Shown one piece after another: positions 53,006 through 62,380 of a stretch of DNA of 64,000 bases (position 1 is its first letter; the number at the start of each line of letters is the position of its first letter). Both the position numbers and the translations under genes were made by a program. Where the stretch lies: assembly GCF_014692675.1 (NCBI RefSeq), contig NZ_JABFCZ010000016.1, forward strand, positions 85,789 through 149,788, given 5' to 3'. The notes under the pieces are model-generated. The model saw nothing but the letters and a program-made list of their open reading frames with translations. It was not told the DNA's origin and ran no database searches. Source of the DNA: Roseibium aggregatum (lineage in GTDB: Bacteria > Pseudomonadota > Alphaproteobacteria > Rhizobiales > Stappiaceae).

Positions 53006-54001
53006 ATGAAGCGGTATCCGGTCTACAGCTCGACAAGTGCGCGTGTCAGCCAGCGGCTCGGTGCTGTGGCTGTGCCCGTCAGCATTCTCGCGGTGCTCGC
53101 ACAGCGCGTCGCATTGATCGGCCCCCGCGAAATGGTGTTTTCCGTGCTGGCCGGCGCCGGACTTGGCATCGTCGCGATCATTTTTGCGCTGGTCGCTTTT
53201 GCCCGCCTTTGGGCGCGCGGCGGACGGGGGACGACGAAGGCCGTGCTGGGAACGCTCTACGGTATCGTGGCCATTGTGCCGTTGGGGCTGTTTGCCGGAA
53301 ATGCATTCCTGTCTCCGGGAATGGAGGATGTTTCGACGAATTGGGTCGACCCGCCCCAGTTCAAGGCGGTGGCGAGCGAGCCAGGCGAAGAGATGGGCGA
53401 AGAGCCCGGCGGTGTTCTCAAGGCGCTGTTCCAGCCTGCGGAAACCGGCCTGCAACGGGACCTCTTCCCCGATATCGTTCCGCGCCGGTACCGGATCGCC
53501 CCGGGGCAGCTCCATGCGGCAGCCCTTGAAGTGGCCAGGCGGAACGGCTGGGTCATCACCTACGAACTGCCGCCCGACCTTCTGGACGCTCCCACCGGAT
53601 TGCAGGTGGAGGCCAGAACCCCGCTGCTTGGTTTGACGGAAGACATGGTCGTGCGCATCAGGCCCGATCCGGTCGGGGCTCTCCTGGATGTCCGTTCCGT
53701 GTCCCGGTTCGGCCTTGAGGGCCTGACGGGGAACGTCGATCGTATCCGGGAGCTGTTCGCAGGGATCGACGACGTCCTTCTTGAAACCTACGGAGACCTG
53801 GAGCGGGTTGCCGTCACCGAGGAGGATCTGGCCGATCCCGATCAGGCCGGGTCGGATGCCGCTGCAGCCGGTCCGGCTGAAGCCGGCGCCGGAACAGAGG
53901 AAAAGGAACGTATCCCGGTTCCCGCTTTCAAACCCTATTTCGAAGGCGAGGACAATCCGGCGCCTGACGCCGACAATACTGCGGCCGACCTGTCCGGTTA
54001 G
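53006..54001 (+). CDS. DUF1499 domain membrane protein
   Basis: A 331-residue protein with three N-terminal membrane segments (about residues 20-40, 43-68 and 78-100), then a DUF1499 domain: MEDVSTNWVDPPQF at its start and LLDVRSVSRFGLEGL, NVDRIRELFAGI at its end. The last 65 residues are acidic and low in complexity. DUF1499 proteins are membrane-associated with unknown function. No strong ribosome binding site is seen at ATG 53006. Confidence 0.83.
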   Translation: MKRYPVYSSTSARVSQRLGAVAVPVSILAVLAQRVALIGPREMVFSVLAGAGLGIVAIIFALVAFARLWARGGRGTTKAVLGTLYGIVAIVPLGLFAGNAFLSPGMEDVSTNWVDPPQFKAVASEPGEEMGEEPGGVLKALFQPAETGLQRDLFPDIVPRRYRIAPGQLHAAALEVARRNGWVITYELPPDLLDAPTGLQVEARTPLLGLTEDMVVRIRPDPVGALLDVRSVSRFGLEGLTGNVDRIRELFAGIDDVLLETYGDLERVAVTEEDLADPDQAGSDAAAAGPAEAGAGTEEKERIPVPAFKPYFEGEDNPAPDADNTAADLSG

Positions 54002-54010
54002 GCCAGGTCT

Positions 54011-54949
54011 TCAGGAGGGACGGCGGTAGGATGCGGTCAGCGTGACGTTCGGCTCGGCCGAAACGAGGCCGCGCTCCGCCAGGTCCTCAAGATGGGCGAA
54101 TACGGAAAGCGCTGCCGCCGGCCGCAGGCCGGGAGGCAGGTCGTCGTAGATCTGCAGGACGAGGTCCGGGATCGAAACGGGCGCATCGGTGAGCCGGTCC
54201 AGGATCGAACGCTCCCGCCCGAGACGATGGGCCCTCAATTCCTCGACATATCCGTGGGCATCGCGAAGCACGCCGCCGTGCCCCGGCAGATAGATGCTTT
54301 CCGGCCTTTGAAGAAGGCGCTCAAGGGACATCATGTAGTCCCGCATATTGCCGTCCGGCGGGGCCACGATGGATGTCGACCATGCCATCACGTGATCGGC
54401 GGAAAACAGAAGGTTGCTCCCCGCAACGGCAAAACAGAGGTGATTGGCCGTGTGACCGGGCGTCTCAACGGCTTCGAACACGGTTTTGCCGACGGAAAAC
54501 GTGTCGCCGGCTTTCAGTTCCTCGTCCGGCACATGGTCGGCATCGGCGCTTGCGTCCATCGGATTGATTTCACCGCTGGCAAGGGTGCGCGCCGCCCTGT
54601 GGGGACCGCAGCCGACGATCGGCGCACCGGTCCTGGCCTGTAAAAGCCGTGCTCCCGGTGAATGGTCCATATGGGTATGGCTGACCAGGATCGCCCTGAC
54701 GGCGTCGGGGCCGGCAGCCTTCACGATGTCGTCGATATGGGCTTCGCTTGAAGGCCCCGGGTCCAGAACCGCGATCTCGCGCTGGCCGATCAGGTATGTA
54801 TTGGTCCCGTGGAAGGTGAAGGGGCTGGGATTCCGGCAGGTGAGACGGCGGATGCCGTCCGACACCTCGACGGCCGTTCCATAGGCAGGATCGAATGTGC
54901 GTTCGTGCTTCAACCGCAGTCCCTTTTTCCCGTGACAACAGGCCGTCAT
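54011..54949 (-). CDS. MBL-fold metallo-hydrolase (LACTB2-like)
   Basis: A protein of up to 312 residues with the metallo-beta-lactamase fold. The zinc-binding motif is SHTHMDHSPGA (HxHxDH), with further ligands in ETPGHTANHL and LFSADHVM, YLPGHGG. A winged-helix-like C-terminal domain (DAPVSIPDLVLQIYDD, AHLEDLAERGLV) is typical of LACTB2-type enzymes, some of which are RNases. TTG 54913 has AAGGGA six bases upstream and may be the true start; ATG 54949 is the longest option. Convergent with the DUF1499 gene. Confidence 0.88.
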   Translation of the reverse strand: MTACCHGKKGLRLKHERTFDPAYGTAVEVSDGIRRLTCRNPSPFTFHGTNTYLIGQREIAVLDPGPSSEAHIDDIVKAAGPDAVRAILVSHTHMDHSPGARLLQARTGAPIVGCGPHRAARTLASGEINPMDASADADHVPDEELKAGDTFSVGKTVFEAVETPGHTANHLCFAVAGSNLLFSADHVMAWSTSIVAPPDGNMRDYMMSLERLLQRPESIYLPGHGGVLRDAHGYVEELRAHRLGRERSILDRLTDAPVSIPDLVLQIYDDLPPGLRPAAALSVFAHLEDLAERGLVSAEPNVTLTASYRRPS

Positions 54950-55123
54950 TGCCTGATCGCATCTTGCCCCATAGCATGGATCTTATATCGTGCACCATGA
55001 TGCCATTCGAAGTGTCATATTTATGATGCCTGAACCGGCTAGAGCCTCGCCGCCGGCAGGTGGACGTCTGCGGGCATTTTCTCTGGAACCATCTTTATGC
55101 GCGCAAATGGAATTTGAGGGCCG

Positions 55124-55606
55124 ATGATGTCGAACGAAGAAACGTGCCGGTTCGAGTGCCTTCTTCCGCTGGTTCGCGGGAAAGCCTTCGCACTGGTCGT
55201 CGATCATCCCTCGGCCTGGTGGATATCGCCGTTTCCCGGAAGCGGCGGCGAGATCCGCGAATGCGGCATCGAACCTCGACCCGGCGGCGTCTGCTATGAA
55301 GTCGGCCAGGACGGCCGCAGGCGGGTCTGGGGGACGATCCTGTCGATCGAGGAGCCCCTCTATGTCCGCCTTGCCTGGCAGGTCTCGGCGAAAGGGGAGC
55401 CGATTGCGGATCCGGCAACCGCAAGCCGGGTCATGATCAGCTTTCGCGATGCAGGAGAGGCGACCCGCGTGGAACTGGTACACAGCGAATTCCTGCGTCA
55501 TGGCGAGGACGCGGACGATTATCAGCATGCCGTGGCCTCCGGCGGCGGCTGGGAAAAACGTCTTGCTCGGATGAAGGAAGTGGCCGCCGGCAAGGAATTT
55601 CGCTGA
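55124..55606 (+). CDS. SRPBCC/AHSA1-like protein
   Basis: A 160-residue START/Bet v1-fold protein. VRGKAFALVVDHPSAWWISP, the strand LYVRLAWQ and the C-terminal WEKRLARMKEVA segment are as in the AHSA1-like branch, which binds hydrophobic ligands. ATG 55124 and ATG 55127 are adjacent; no clear choice. The 175 bp before it and the palindrome after it hold no other gene. Confidence 0.78.
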   Translation: MMSNEETCRFECLLPLVRGKAFALVVDHPSAWWISPFPGSGGEIRECGIEPRPGGVCYEVGQDGRRRVWGTILSIEEPLYVRLAWQVSAKGEPIADPATASRVMISFRDAGEATRVELVHSEFLRHGEDADDYQHAVASGGGWEKRLARMKEVAAGKEFR

Positions 55607-55635
55607 CAAAGTATTTTGTCTCGGGAAACTTGTTC

Positions 55636-55679
55636 TAGAGCACCGGTCAAATGGTTCAAAGTTATCGACCGATGCTCTA
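55636..55679. repeat. 44 bp palindromic intergenic repeat
   Basis: Arms TAGAGCACCGGTC and GACCGATGCTCTA pair with one mismatch around an 18-base AT-rich spacer. TAGAGCA...TGCTCTA palindromes are scattered between genes in many Hyphomicrobiales genomes. It lies between the SRPBCC gene and phoR; no T tract follows, so it is not an obvious terminator. Confidence 0.7.
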
Positions 55680-55818
55680 ATGTCGCCTGATTGACATATC
55701 CTGCATGTTATCAGCTTTGCCCACCGTCACGCACCGTGACGCGAACGCCGTCTTGGGAATCTGCTAAGTACGGTAAACTGATCCGCCACAAGGTATCCGT
55801 AACAGCCAGCGTTTGAAG

Positions 55819-57147
55819 ATGGCCGACAAATTCACTTCGCCAGACGATCTGGCCATAGACCTGGATGGGGCCGCTCCGCTGTCGCGGTTCCGCGACGCCC
55901 GCTGGCTTCTGCTCGTCGGCGCCGTGCTGGGCGCCGTTGCAACGCTGTTTTACGGCGTTCCGGTGCTCGCCTCCCTGTCGGGTGTTGCCATCCTGGCGGC
56001 GGTGGCCGCTTTCGTGCCGCGCCGCTCGCGGTCGATGAAGCTGCAGGCCGGCCAGCGGCGTCAGCTCCGGCGCATGTGGCCGGGGACGGGCATGAAGGTG
56101 ACCGTCGATGCCCTGCCGGTTCCCTGTTTCGTTGCCGACGGCCGGGGCATTACCCGTTATGTCAATGCGGCTGCGATCGACTACTACGGACAGGTCAAGC
56201 CCGGCGATCCCCTGTCCTTCTCCTTGCGCGCGCCGTCCCTGCTGGAAGCGTTCGACCGTGTTTCGGCCACAGGGGAGCCGGAGCGGATCCACTGGCAGGA
56301 AAAGGTTCCGACCGAAGCCTTTTTCGAAGCCCATGTGGCGCCCGTCTACATGCCCGGGTCCGCAGGTGCCGATAATCGGCCGGCCACGCCGGATTTCATT
56401 CTGGTGGTCATCAATGACCAGACGGAACAAAAGCGTCTGGAACGGATGCGAACCGACTTCGTTGCCAACGCCAGCCATGAACTGCGCACGCCCCTGGCGT
56501 CGCTGACCGGCTTCGTGGAGACCCTGCAGGGACCGGCCAAGGACGATCCGGAGGCGCGCGACCGGTTTCTCAAGATCATGCTGGAGCAGGCCGGGCGGAT
56601 GCGCCGGCTGATCGACGACATCCTGTCCCTGTCCCGGATCGAGCTGAAGGCGCATGTCCGGCCGGCCGCGTCCGTCGATCTCATCGAGATCGTCCGGCAT
56701 ACGGCCGATGCGCTGGCCCCGCTTGCCCGCGATCTCGGGATGACGATCCGCACCGAGGTCGAGGTTGACGAGGCCATCGTCCGGGGCGACCGCGACGAGT
56801 TGATCCAGGTCGCCGAAAATCTTGTCGAGAACGCCCTGAAATACGGCGGTGACGGGGAGTTCGTGGATATCCGGATCCAAAGGACGAAGAACGGCGATGC
56901 CGCAGATCACATCTGTCTGGCGGTTCAGGACTACGGGGCGGGCATTGCATCGGAGCATGTGCCCCGCCTGACGGAGCGATTCTACCGCGTCGATGTCGGG
57001 TCGAGCCGTGCGATGAAGGGAACGGGGCTCGGGCTTGCGATCGTGAAGCATATCCTGGCCCGCCACCGGGCCCGCCTCGAAATTGAAAGTGTGCCGGGCA
57101 AGGGCTCGACGTTCACGGTCCACTTCATGCCGTCAGAGAGTGCCTGA
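55819..57147 (+). CDS. phoR: Phosphate regulon sensor histidine kinase PhoR
   Basis: A 442-residue kinase. Two adjacent membrane helices lie at residues about 28-65, with little periplasm between them. A PAS-like domain (about 95-200; VPCFVADGRGITRYVNAA) follows, then the H box NASHELRTPLASLTGFVETL with the phosphorylated His near residue 220, and the ATPase domain (N box ENLVENALKYGG, G boxes DYGAGIASEH and GTGLGLAIVKH). It phosphorylates PhoB at low phosphate. ATG 55819 is used; TTG 55813 is possible. Located 0.45 kb before pstS. Confidence 0.93.
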   Translation: MADKFTSPDDLAIDLDGAAPLSRFRDARWLLLVGAVLGAVATLFYGVPVLASLSGVAILAAVAAFVPRRSRSMKLQAGQRRQLRRMWPGTGMKVTVDALPVPCFVADGRGITRYVNAAAIDYYGQVKPGDPLSFSLRAPSLLEAFDRVSATGEPERIHWQEKVPTEAFFEAHVAPVYMPGSAGADNRPATPDFILVVINDQTEQKRLERMRTDFVANASHELRTPLASLTGFVETLQGPAKDDPEARDRFLKIMLEQAGRMRRLIDDILSLSRIELKAHVRPAASVDLIEIVRHTADALAPLARDLGMTIRTEVEVDEAIVRGDRDELIQVAENLVENALKYGGDGEFVDIRIQRTKNGDAADHICLAVQDYGAGIASEHVPRLTERFYRVDVGSSRAMKGTGLGLAIVKHILARHRARLEIESVPGKGSTFTVHFMPSESA

Positions 57148-57463
57148 TCCTAGCTCACACGCAGGCTCAGGGTCCCTGGAAGCGATGCGAAAGCCGGGCG
57201 CGCCTCGGAAAGTGCTGCCTGAATTCCATTAATTTCGGCAGGGGAACGGGCAGGCGCCTTGGTCTCGCCTCAAGCCGTCAGGGGACGGCGGATCTGACGC
57301 AGAGGCAGTTATTGGATCGGCGGATGCGCAGCGCCGCGCAGGCATCGGCTATAAAGCCGGACCGGTCCGGTGCGGACGGGGGGGATTCTGTCATTCAAGG
57401 CGCGCTTTAATGTCATGCTTTTATTTCATAATGAAAAATCATGAAATTTTTCAATTAGTTGAA
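57148..57463. other. Upstream region of pstS without a gene
   Basis: No gene seen between phoR and the Pho box. One isolated CTGTCAT half-site lies at 57388-57394, and AT-rich sequence begins at about 57410. A separate promoter for pstS is expected here, so phoR and pst are not simply one transcript. Confidence 0.55.
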
Positions 57464-57503
57464 CAGTCATAAAACTGATATATAACTGTCATAGAAGTCT
57501 CAC
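57464..57503 (+). promoter_or_regulatory. Pho box array upstream of pstS
   Basis: Four seven-base half-sites follow one another at an exact 11 bp period: CAGTCAT (57464), CTGATAT (57475), CTGTCAT (57486) and GTCTCAC (57497), with AT-rich spacers. CTGTCAT is a perfect PhoB half-site. The array ends 89 bp before the pstS start, a suitable place for PhoB activation under phosphate limitation. Confidence 0.85.
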
Positions 57504-57591
57504 GAACGAGGCCTAGGGTCCGCTCGTCGTCGGGGCAATCACGGTCTCGGTGATTATCCAATAAACCTTGACATTCAAAAGGAGTGGTCAA

Positions 57592-58638
57592 GTGAAATTC
57601 AAGACCCTCGTTAGCGTGGCAGCACTGGCTGTTGCCGGAACCGTCGTTGCAGGTGCCGCTGAGGCGCGCGACCAGATCCAGATCGCTGGTTCGTCGACCG
57701 TTCTTCCTTATGCGTCCATCGTTGCTGAAGCCTTCGGCGAAAACTTCGATTTCCCGACCCCGGTTGTTGAATCGGGCGGTTCGGGCGCCGGCCGCAAGAA
57801 GCTGTGCGAAGGCGTTGGTGAAAACACCATCGACATCGCCAACTCTTCTTCGCGCATCAAGCAGTCCGACATCGACCTGTGCGCAAAGAACGGCGTCACC
57901 GAGATCCAGGAAGTCCGCATCGGTTATGACGGCATCGTCTTCGCCAGCGACATCAACGGCCCGTCTTTCGCCTTCACCCCGGCCGACTGGCACAAGGCTC
58001 TGGCTGCCAAGGTGCTGGTGGACGGCAAGCTCGTCGACAACACCTACAAGACCTGGAACGAAGTCCGTTCCGACCTGCCGAACCAGGAAATCCTGGCCTT
58101 CGTCCCGGGCACCAAGCACGGCACCCGTGAAGTGTTCGAGGAAAAGGTGATCGTTGCCGGCTGTGAAGAAGACGGCACCTTCGAAGCCTTCATGGCTGAA
58201 AACGGTGGCGACAAGAAAGCCGCCAAGAAGTCCTGCATGGGCCTGCGCACCGACGGCGTGTCCATCGACATCGACGGCGACTACACCGAAACGCTGGCTC
58301 GCGTTGACGCCAACAAGAACGGCTTCGGCGTGTTCGGTCTGTCCTTCTACCAGAACAACACCGACAAGCTGCAGGTTGCGACCATGTCCGGTGTGACCCC
58401 GTCCACCGAAACGATCGCTTCCGGTGAATATCCGGTTTCCCGTCCGCTGTACTTCTACGTGAAGAACGCTCACCTGGACGTGATCCCGGGCATGCAGGAA
58501 TACATCGAGTTCTTCGTGTCTGACGAAATGGCTGGCCCGGACGGCCCGCTGGCCGCTTACGGCCTCGTTTCCGACCCGGAACTGGCCAAGACCCAGGAAA
58601 TGGTCAAGAACCGCACTCCGATGGGTCCGCTGAAGTAA
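57592..58638 (+). CDS. pstS: Phosphate-binding protein PstS
   Basis: A 348-residue periplasmic phosphate receptor. The start is GTG 57592, with AAAAGGAG eight bases upstream. Signal peptide: residues 1-25 (LVSVAALAVAGTVVAGAAEA). Mature protein begins RDQIQIAGSSTVLPYA with the phosphate-binding loop, and VVESGGSGAGRKKLCEG and IANSSSRIK are further contacts. Codon choice (many GCT, GTT, GGT and AAC) differs from the neighbours and suggests high expression. A strong hairpin follows before pstC. Confidence 0.95.
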   Translation: MKFKTLVSVAALAVAGTVVAGAAEARDQIQIAGSSTVLPYASIVAEAFGENFDFPTPVVESGGSGAGRKKLCEGVGENTIDIANSSSRIKQSDIDLCAKNGVTEIQEVRIGYDGIVFASDINGPSFAFTPADWHKALAAKVLVDGKLVDNTYKTWNEVRSDLPNQEILAFVPGTKHGTREVFEEKVIVAGCEEDGTFEAFMAENGGDKKAAKKSCMGLRTDGVSIDIDGDYTETLARVDANKNGFGVFGLSFYQNNTDKLQVATMSGVTPSTETIASGEYPVSRPLYFYVKNAHLDVIPGMQEYIEFFVSDEMAGPDGPLAAYGLVSDPELAKTQEMVKNRTPMGPLK

Positions 58639-58651
58639 CCCTGAAAAATCG

Positions 58652-58692
58652 ACTGTCGGCGCGCTGATCGCGCGCCGACAGTTTTCTTTTTT
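58652..58692 (+). terminator. Strong terminator/attenuator between pstS and pstC
   Basis: ACTGTCGGCGCGC and GCGCGCCGACAGT form a perfect 13 bp stem with a five-base loop, followed by TTTTCTTTTTT. It lies 14 bases after pstS stop. It should end most transcripts, leaving far more pstS than pstCAB mRNA, as needed for a binding protein in excess over its permease. Confidence 0.88.
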
Positions 58693-58709
58693 GTTTGTGG
58701 CGGAAGACA

Positions 58710-60170
58710 ATGAGCGTGGGCATCCTTATCCTGATTGTGCTTGGTCTTGCTTTGCTCGGCTACTTTGTCGGCAGGCAGCGCGCTCTGTCTAAGGCGGCAA
58801 ATGAAGGCCGCAAACTGCACTCCCTTCCAAGTTATTACGGACAGTTCCTGGCGCTGTTCACGGCCGTTCCGGCCCTGATCCTTCTGGCCGCCTGGCTGTT
58901 CGTGCAGCCGATGCTGATTGAAAGCCATGTCAGCGGGCTGATCCCCGACAGCGCCATCCCCGAAGGGGGCGCGCGCAGTCTGGTCATGTCAGACGTCCGC
59001 CGGATTGCGGACGGCCTCGACGCCCTGATGGAGCAGGGTGGCCTCGGTGAAGAAGACCTGACCCGGATGCGGGCCGATCTCACCAATATCCGCAGCCGCC
59101 TTGCCGAAGTGGGGATCGCTCTGGGATCCAACGTGCCGGTCGAGGTGTTCGACGCCGCCAAGACCTATCGTTCCGAGAAGAACACCGGCTCCCTGCTGAT
59201 GACGATCGCCGTGCTGGGACTGTCGCTCGCTTCCGGCGGATGGGCATTCATGCGCATCCGGCCCGAACTGCGCGCCCGAAACAACAGCGAGACGTTCGTC
59301 AAGGCGCTGTTGCTCGGCTCATCGCTGGTCGCGATCCTGACAACGGTCGGCATCGTCGGCTCGCTGCTGTTCGAGACCTTCCACTTCTTCCAGATCTATC
59401 CGGCGAAGGACTTCTTCTTCTCCACCGTGTGGAACCCCCAGTTCCGCGGCGGGTCCGATCTCGGCATCCTGCCGCTCTTGTGGGGCACGTTTTACGTGTC
59501 GTTCGTGGCGCTGGTGGTGGCCGTTCCGATCGGCCTGATGATTGCCATCTATCTGTCCGAATACGCCGGAAGGGCCTTGCGTAACCTGGCAAAGCCCGCC
59601 ATCGAAGTGCTGGCCGGCATCCCGACCATCGTCTACGGTCTGTTCGCGCTGATCACCGTCGGCCCGTTCCTGCGCGACTGGATCGCACAGCCCATGGGGC
59701 TTGGAACGTCGTCATCGTCGGTTCTGACCGCCGGTCTGGTCATGGGTATCATGCTGATCCCCTTCGTGAGTTCGCTCTCCGACGACATCATCAACGCGGT
59801 GCCTCAGGCGATGCGCGACGGCTCCTACGGACTGGGCGCAACCCAGTCGGAAACCATCCGGCAGGTCATTCTGCCCGCGGCCCTTCCCGGCGTCGTCGGT
59901 GCGATCCTGCTGGCCGCCAGCCGTGCCATCGGGGAAACGATGATCGTGGTCCTGGGGGCAGGGGCGGCCGCCCGGCTGGGCCTCAACCCGTTCGACGCAA
60001 TGACCACCGTGACCGTCAAGATCGTCAGTCAGCTGACCGGGGATACGGAATTCGCCAGCCCTGAGACACTGGTTGCCTTCGCCCTGGGTCTGACCCTGTT
60101 CGTCTTCACCCTGGGTCTGAACGTGCTGGCCCTCTATATCGTGCGCAAGTACCGGGAGCAGTACGAATGA
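58710..60170 (+). CDS. pstC: Phosphate ABC transporter permease PstC
   Basis: A 486-residue permease with an N-terminal extension of about 190 residues carrying its own membrane helices (GILILIVLGLALLGYFVG and LALFTAVPALILLAAWLF), typical of the long PstC form (DUF3708-type N-terminus). The permease core has the ABC-binding EAA-like loop around DGSYGLGATQSETIRQVILP. ATG 58710 has GGAAG upstream. Stop overlaps the pstA start (ATGA). Confidence 0.93.
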   Translation: MSVGILILIVLGLALLGYFVGRQRALSKAANEGRKLHSLPSYYGQFLALFTAVPALILLAAWLFVQPMLIESHVSGLIPDSAIPEGGARSLVMSDVRRIADGLDALMEQGGLGEEDLTRMRADLTNIRSRLAEVGIALGSNVPVEVFDAAKTYRSEKNTGSLLMTIAVLGLSLASGGWAFMRIRPELRARNNSETFVKALLLGSSLVAILTTVGIVGSLLFETFHFFQIYPAKDFFFSTVWNPQFRGGSDLGILPLLWGTFYVSFVALVVAVPIGLMIAIYLSEYAGRALRNLAKPAIEVLAGIPTIVYGLFALITVGPFLRDWIAQPMGLGTSSSSVLTAGLVMGIMLIPFVSSLSDDIINAVPQAMRDGSYGLGATQSETIRQVILPAALPGVVGAILLAASRAIGETMIVVLGAGAAARLGLNPFDAMTTVTVKIVSQLTGDTEFASPETLVAFALGLTLFVFTLGLNVLALYIVRKYREQYE

Positions 60171-61528
60171 GCGACACAATCGCATCGACCGACGCCGCCG
60201 CAACCGCGGGACCGCGCAAGGGATCGCTGCTGGTCCTCGACAAGCGCACCAGGAAGCGCAATGCCGCCGAAGCCCGCTTCCGGCTCATGGGGCAGATCGC
60301 GGTGACGATCGGCGTGCTGGCGCTGGTGGGCCTCCTGACCTCGATCCTGATGAACGGGCTGTCGTCCTTCCGCCAGACCTACATTCAGGTCAGCGTTTAT
60401 CTCGATCCGGCAAAGCTGGACAAGAACGGCAATCGCAATCTGGAGGACATCGCCAAGGTCACGACCTTCGGTTACGCGCCGCTGCTCAAGAAGGCGCTTG
60501 CCGACAAGATGGCCAAGGAAGGGATTTCGATCGAAGGCCTGAGCGAAAAGGACGCCGCGGCACTGATTTCCAAGGAAGCGCCCGCCGATCTGCGCCGTTA
60601 CGTCCTGGCCCATCCGACCAGCATCGGCAAAACCGTTTCGTTCAACCTGCTCGCTTCCGGGCGCATCGACGGCTACTACAAGGGCCGCGTGACCATGGAG
60701 AGCGCCAAGCTTGACCGCAACGTATCGCCCCAGCAGCTCATGCTGGCGGACAAGCTGAAAGCGGATGGCGTGCTGACCACCCGGTTCAACTGGGAATTCT
60801 TTACAGCCCCCGACGCATCCGATACCCGGCCCGAGGCAGCGGGCCTGGGCGTGGCCATTCTCGGCTCGGCCTACATGATGCTCGTGGTGCTGGTCCTGTC
60901 CCTGCCGCTGGGTGTCGCCGCGTCGATCTACCTGGAGGAATTCGCGCCCCAGAACGCCCTTACGGATCTGATCGAGGTGAATATCGCCAACCTGGCGGCC
61001 GTGCCGTCGATCGTCTTCGGTATTCTGGGTCTGGCGGTCTTCATCAACTTTGCTGGACTGCCGCAGTCGGCGCCGATTGTCGGCGGTCTGGTTCTGACCC
61101 TGATGACCCTGCCGACGATCATCATCGCCACCCGCGCCGCGCTGAAGGCGGTGCCGCCGTCGATCCGCGATGCGGCTTTAGGCGTGGGCGCCTCGAAGAT
61201 GCAGTCGGTGTTCCACCATGTGTTGCCGCTTGCCATGCCCGGCATTCTGACCGGCACGATCATCGGTCTTGCCCAGGCGCTGGGGGAAACCGCACCGCTC
61301 CTGCTGATCGGCATGGTGGCCTTCGTGCGCGAATATCCCGGCGCCCCGCCGGAAGGGTTCTTCGATCCGGCGTCAGCACTTCCGGTTCAGGTTTACAACT
61401 GGACCCAGCGCGGAGATCCGGCTTTCGTCGAGCGCGCGTCCGGCGCGATCATTGTCCTGCTGGTGTTCCTGGTGCTCATGAACCTCATTGCAATTATTCT
61501 CCGCCGCCGCTTCGAGCGCCGCTGGTAA
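60167..61528 (+). CDS. pstA: Phosphate ABC transporter permease PstA
   Basis: A 453-residue permease, again the long form with a DUF3333-type N-terminal domain (about residues 20-220, including one helix VTIGVLALVGLLTSILMNGL). The core contains SIRDAALGVGASKMQSVFHH and VLPLAMPGILTGTIIGLAQA, the ABC-interacting loop. It pairs with PstC in the membrane. pstB follows after 15 bp. Confidence 0.93.
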   Translation: MSDTIASTDAAATAGPRKGSLLVLDKRTRKRNAAEARFRLMGQIAVTIGVLALVGLLTSILMNGLSSFRQTYIQVSVYLDPAKLDKNGNRNLEDIAKVTTFGYAPLLKKALADKMAKEGISIEGLSEKDAAALISKEAPADLRRYVLAHPTSIGKTVSFNLLASGRIDGYYKGRVTMESAKLDRNVSPQQLMLADKLKADGVLTTRFNWEFFTAPDASDTRPEAAGLGVAILGSAYMMLVVLVLSLPLGVAASIYLEEFAPQNALTDLIEVNIANLAAVPSIVFGILGLAVFINFAGLPQSAPIVGGLVLTLMTLPTIIIATRAALKAVPPSIRDAALGVGASKMQSVFHHVLPLAMPGILTGTIIGLAQALGETAPLLLIGMVAFVREYPGAPPEGFFDPASALPVQVYNWTQRGDPAFVERASGAIIVLLVFLVLMNLIAIILRRRFERRW

Positions 61529-61543
61529 GGAAAGTCCAGTCCC

Positions 61544-62347
61544 ATGAATCAGATGACCGAAGTCGAGCAGAAGGCCGTCGAGATGCTGAATGAGCCGAAA
61601 ATCGTCGCACGGAACGTGCAGGTCTATTATGGCGACACCCATGCCATCAAGGATGTCGACGTGGACATTCCCGCCCAGTCGGTCACCGCGTTCATCGGAC
61701 CGTCCGGCTGCGGCAAGTCGACGTTTCTGCGCACCTTGAACCGGATGAACGACACCATCGACATCTGCCGCGTGGAAGGCGACATCCTGATCGACGGCGA
61801 GGATGTCTACGATCCCAAGGTCGATCCGGTTCAGCTTCGGGCCAAGGTCGGCATGGTGTTCCAGAAACCGAACCCGTTCCCCAAGTCGATCTATGACAAC
61901 GTCGCCTACGGACCGCGGATCCATGGCCTGTCGCGCAACAAGACGGAGCTGGATGAAATCGTCACGTCCAGCCTGCAGAAGGCCGGTCTTTGGGACGAGG
62001 TCAAGGATCGCCTCGATGCACCGGGAACGGGCCTGTCGGGCGGGCAGCAGCAGCGCCTGTGCATTGCGCGCGCCATTGCCGTCAACCCGGAGATCATCCT
62101 GATGGACGAGCCCTGCTCGGCGCTCGACCCCATCGCGACCGCCAAGGTCGAGGAACTGATCGACGAACTGCGCGAGAACTACACGATCGTGATCGTGACC
62201 CACTCCATGCAGCAGGCAGCGCGCGTTTCGCAGCGGACCGCCTTTTTCCATCTGGGCGTCCTGGTCGAAGAAGGGCCGACGGAAGACATCTTTACCAATC
62301 CGCACGACAAGCGTACGCAGGATTACATCACGGGCCGCTTCGGCTGA
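61544..62347 (+). CDS. pstB: Phosphate ABC transporter ATP-binding protein PstB
   Basis: A 267-residue ATPase. Walker A is GPSGCGKST near residue 63, the Q loop is [20 protein letters not shown], the ABC signature [14 protein letters not shown], and Walker [14 protein letters not shown]; the switch His is in VIVTHSM. The proline-rich Q-loop segment is specific to PstB. phoU follows after 33 bp with GGAGGG upstream. Confidence 0.96.
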   Translation: MNQMTEVEQKAVEMLNEPKIVARNVQVYYGDTHAIKDVDVDIPAQSVTAFIGPSGCGKSTFLRTLNRMNDTIDICRVEGDILIDGEDVYDPKVDPVQLRAKVGMVFQKPNPFPKSIYDNVAYGPRIHGLSRNKTELDEIVTSSLQKAGLWDEVKDRLDAPGTGLSGGQQQRLCIARAIAVNPEIILMDEPCSALDPIATAKVEELIDELRENYTIVIVTHSMQQAARVSQRTAFFHLGVLVEEGPTEDIFTNPHDKRTQDYITGRFG

Positions 62348-62380
62348 TGCTTATGAAGACAAATAGCGGAGGGATACAGT

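Noticed and set aside
55720..55750. CGTCACG/CGTGACG motif before phoR considered as a Pho box
   Set aside because: It is an inverted, not direct, repeat and does not match the 11 bp spaced PhoB half-site pattern.
55711..57123. 470-codon leftward frame opposite phoR
   Set aside because: Antisense to an intact histidine kinase; rich in His, Arg and Gly as expected for a shadow.
57451..58710. 419-codon leftward frame opposite pstS
   Set aside because: Antisense to pstS and covers its Pho box and attenuator; no ribosome binding site or domain.
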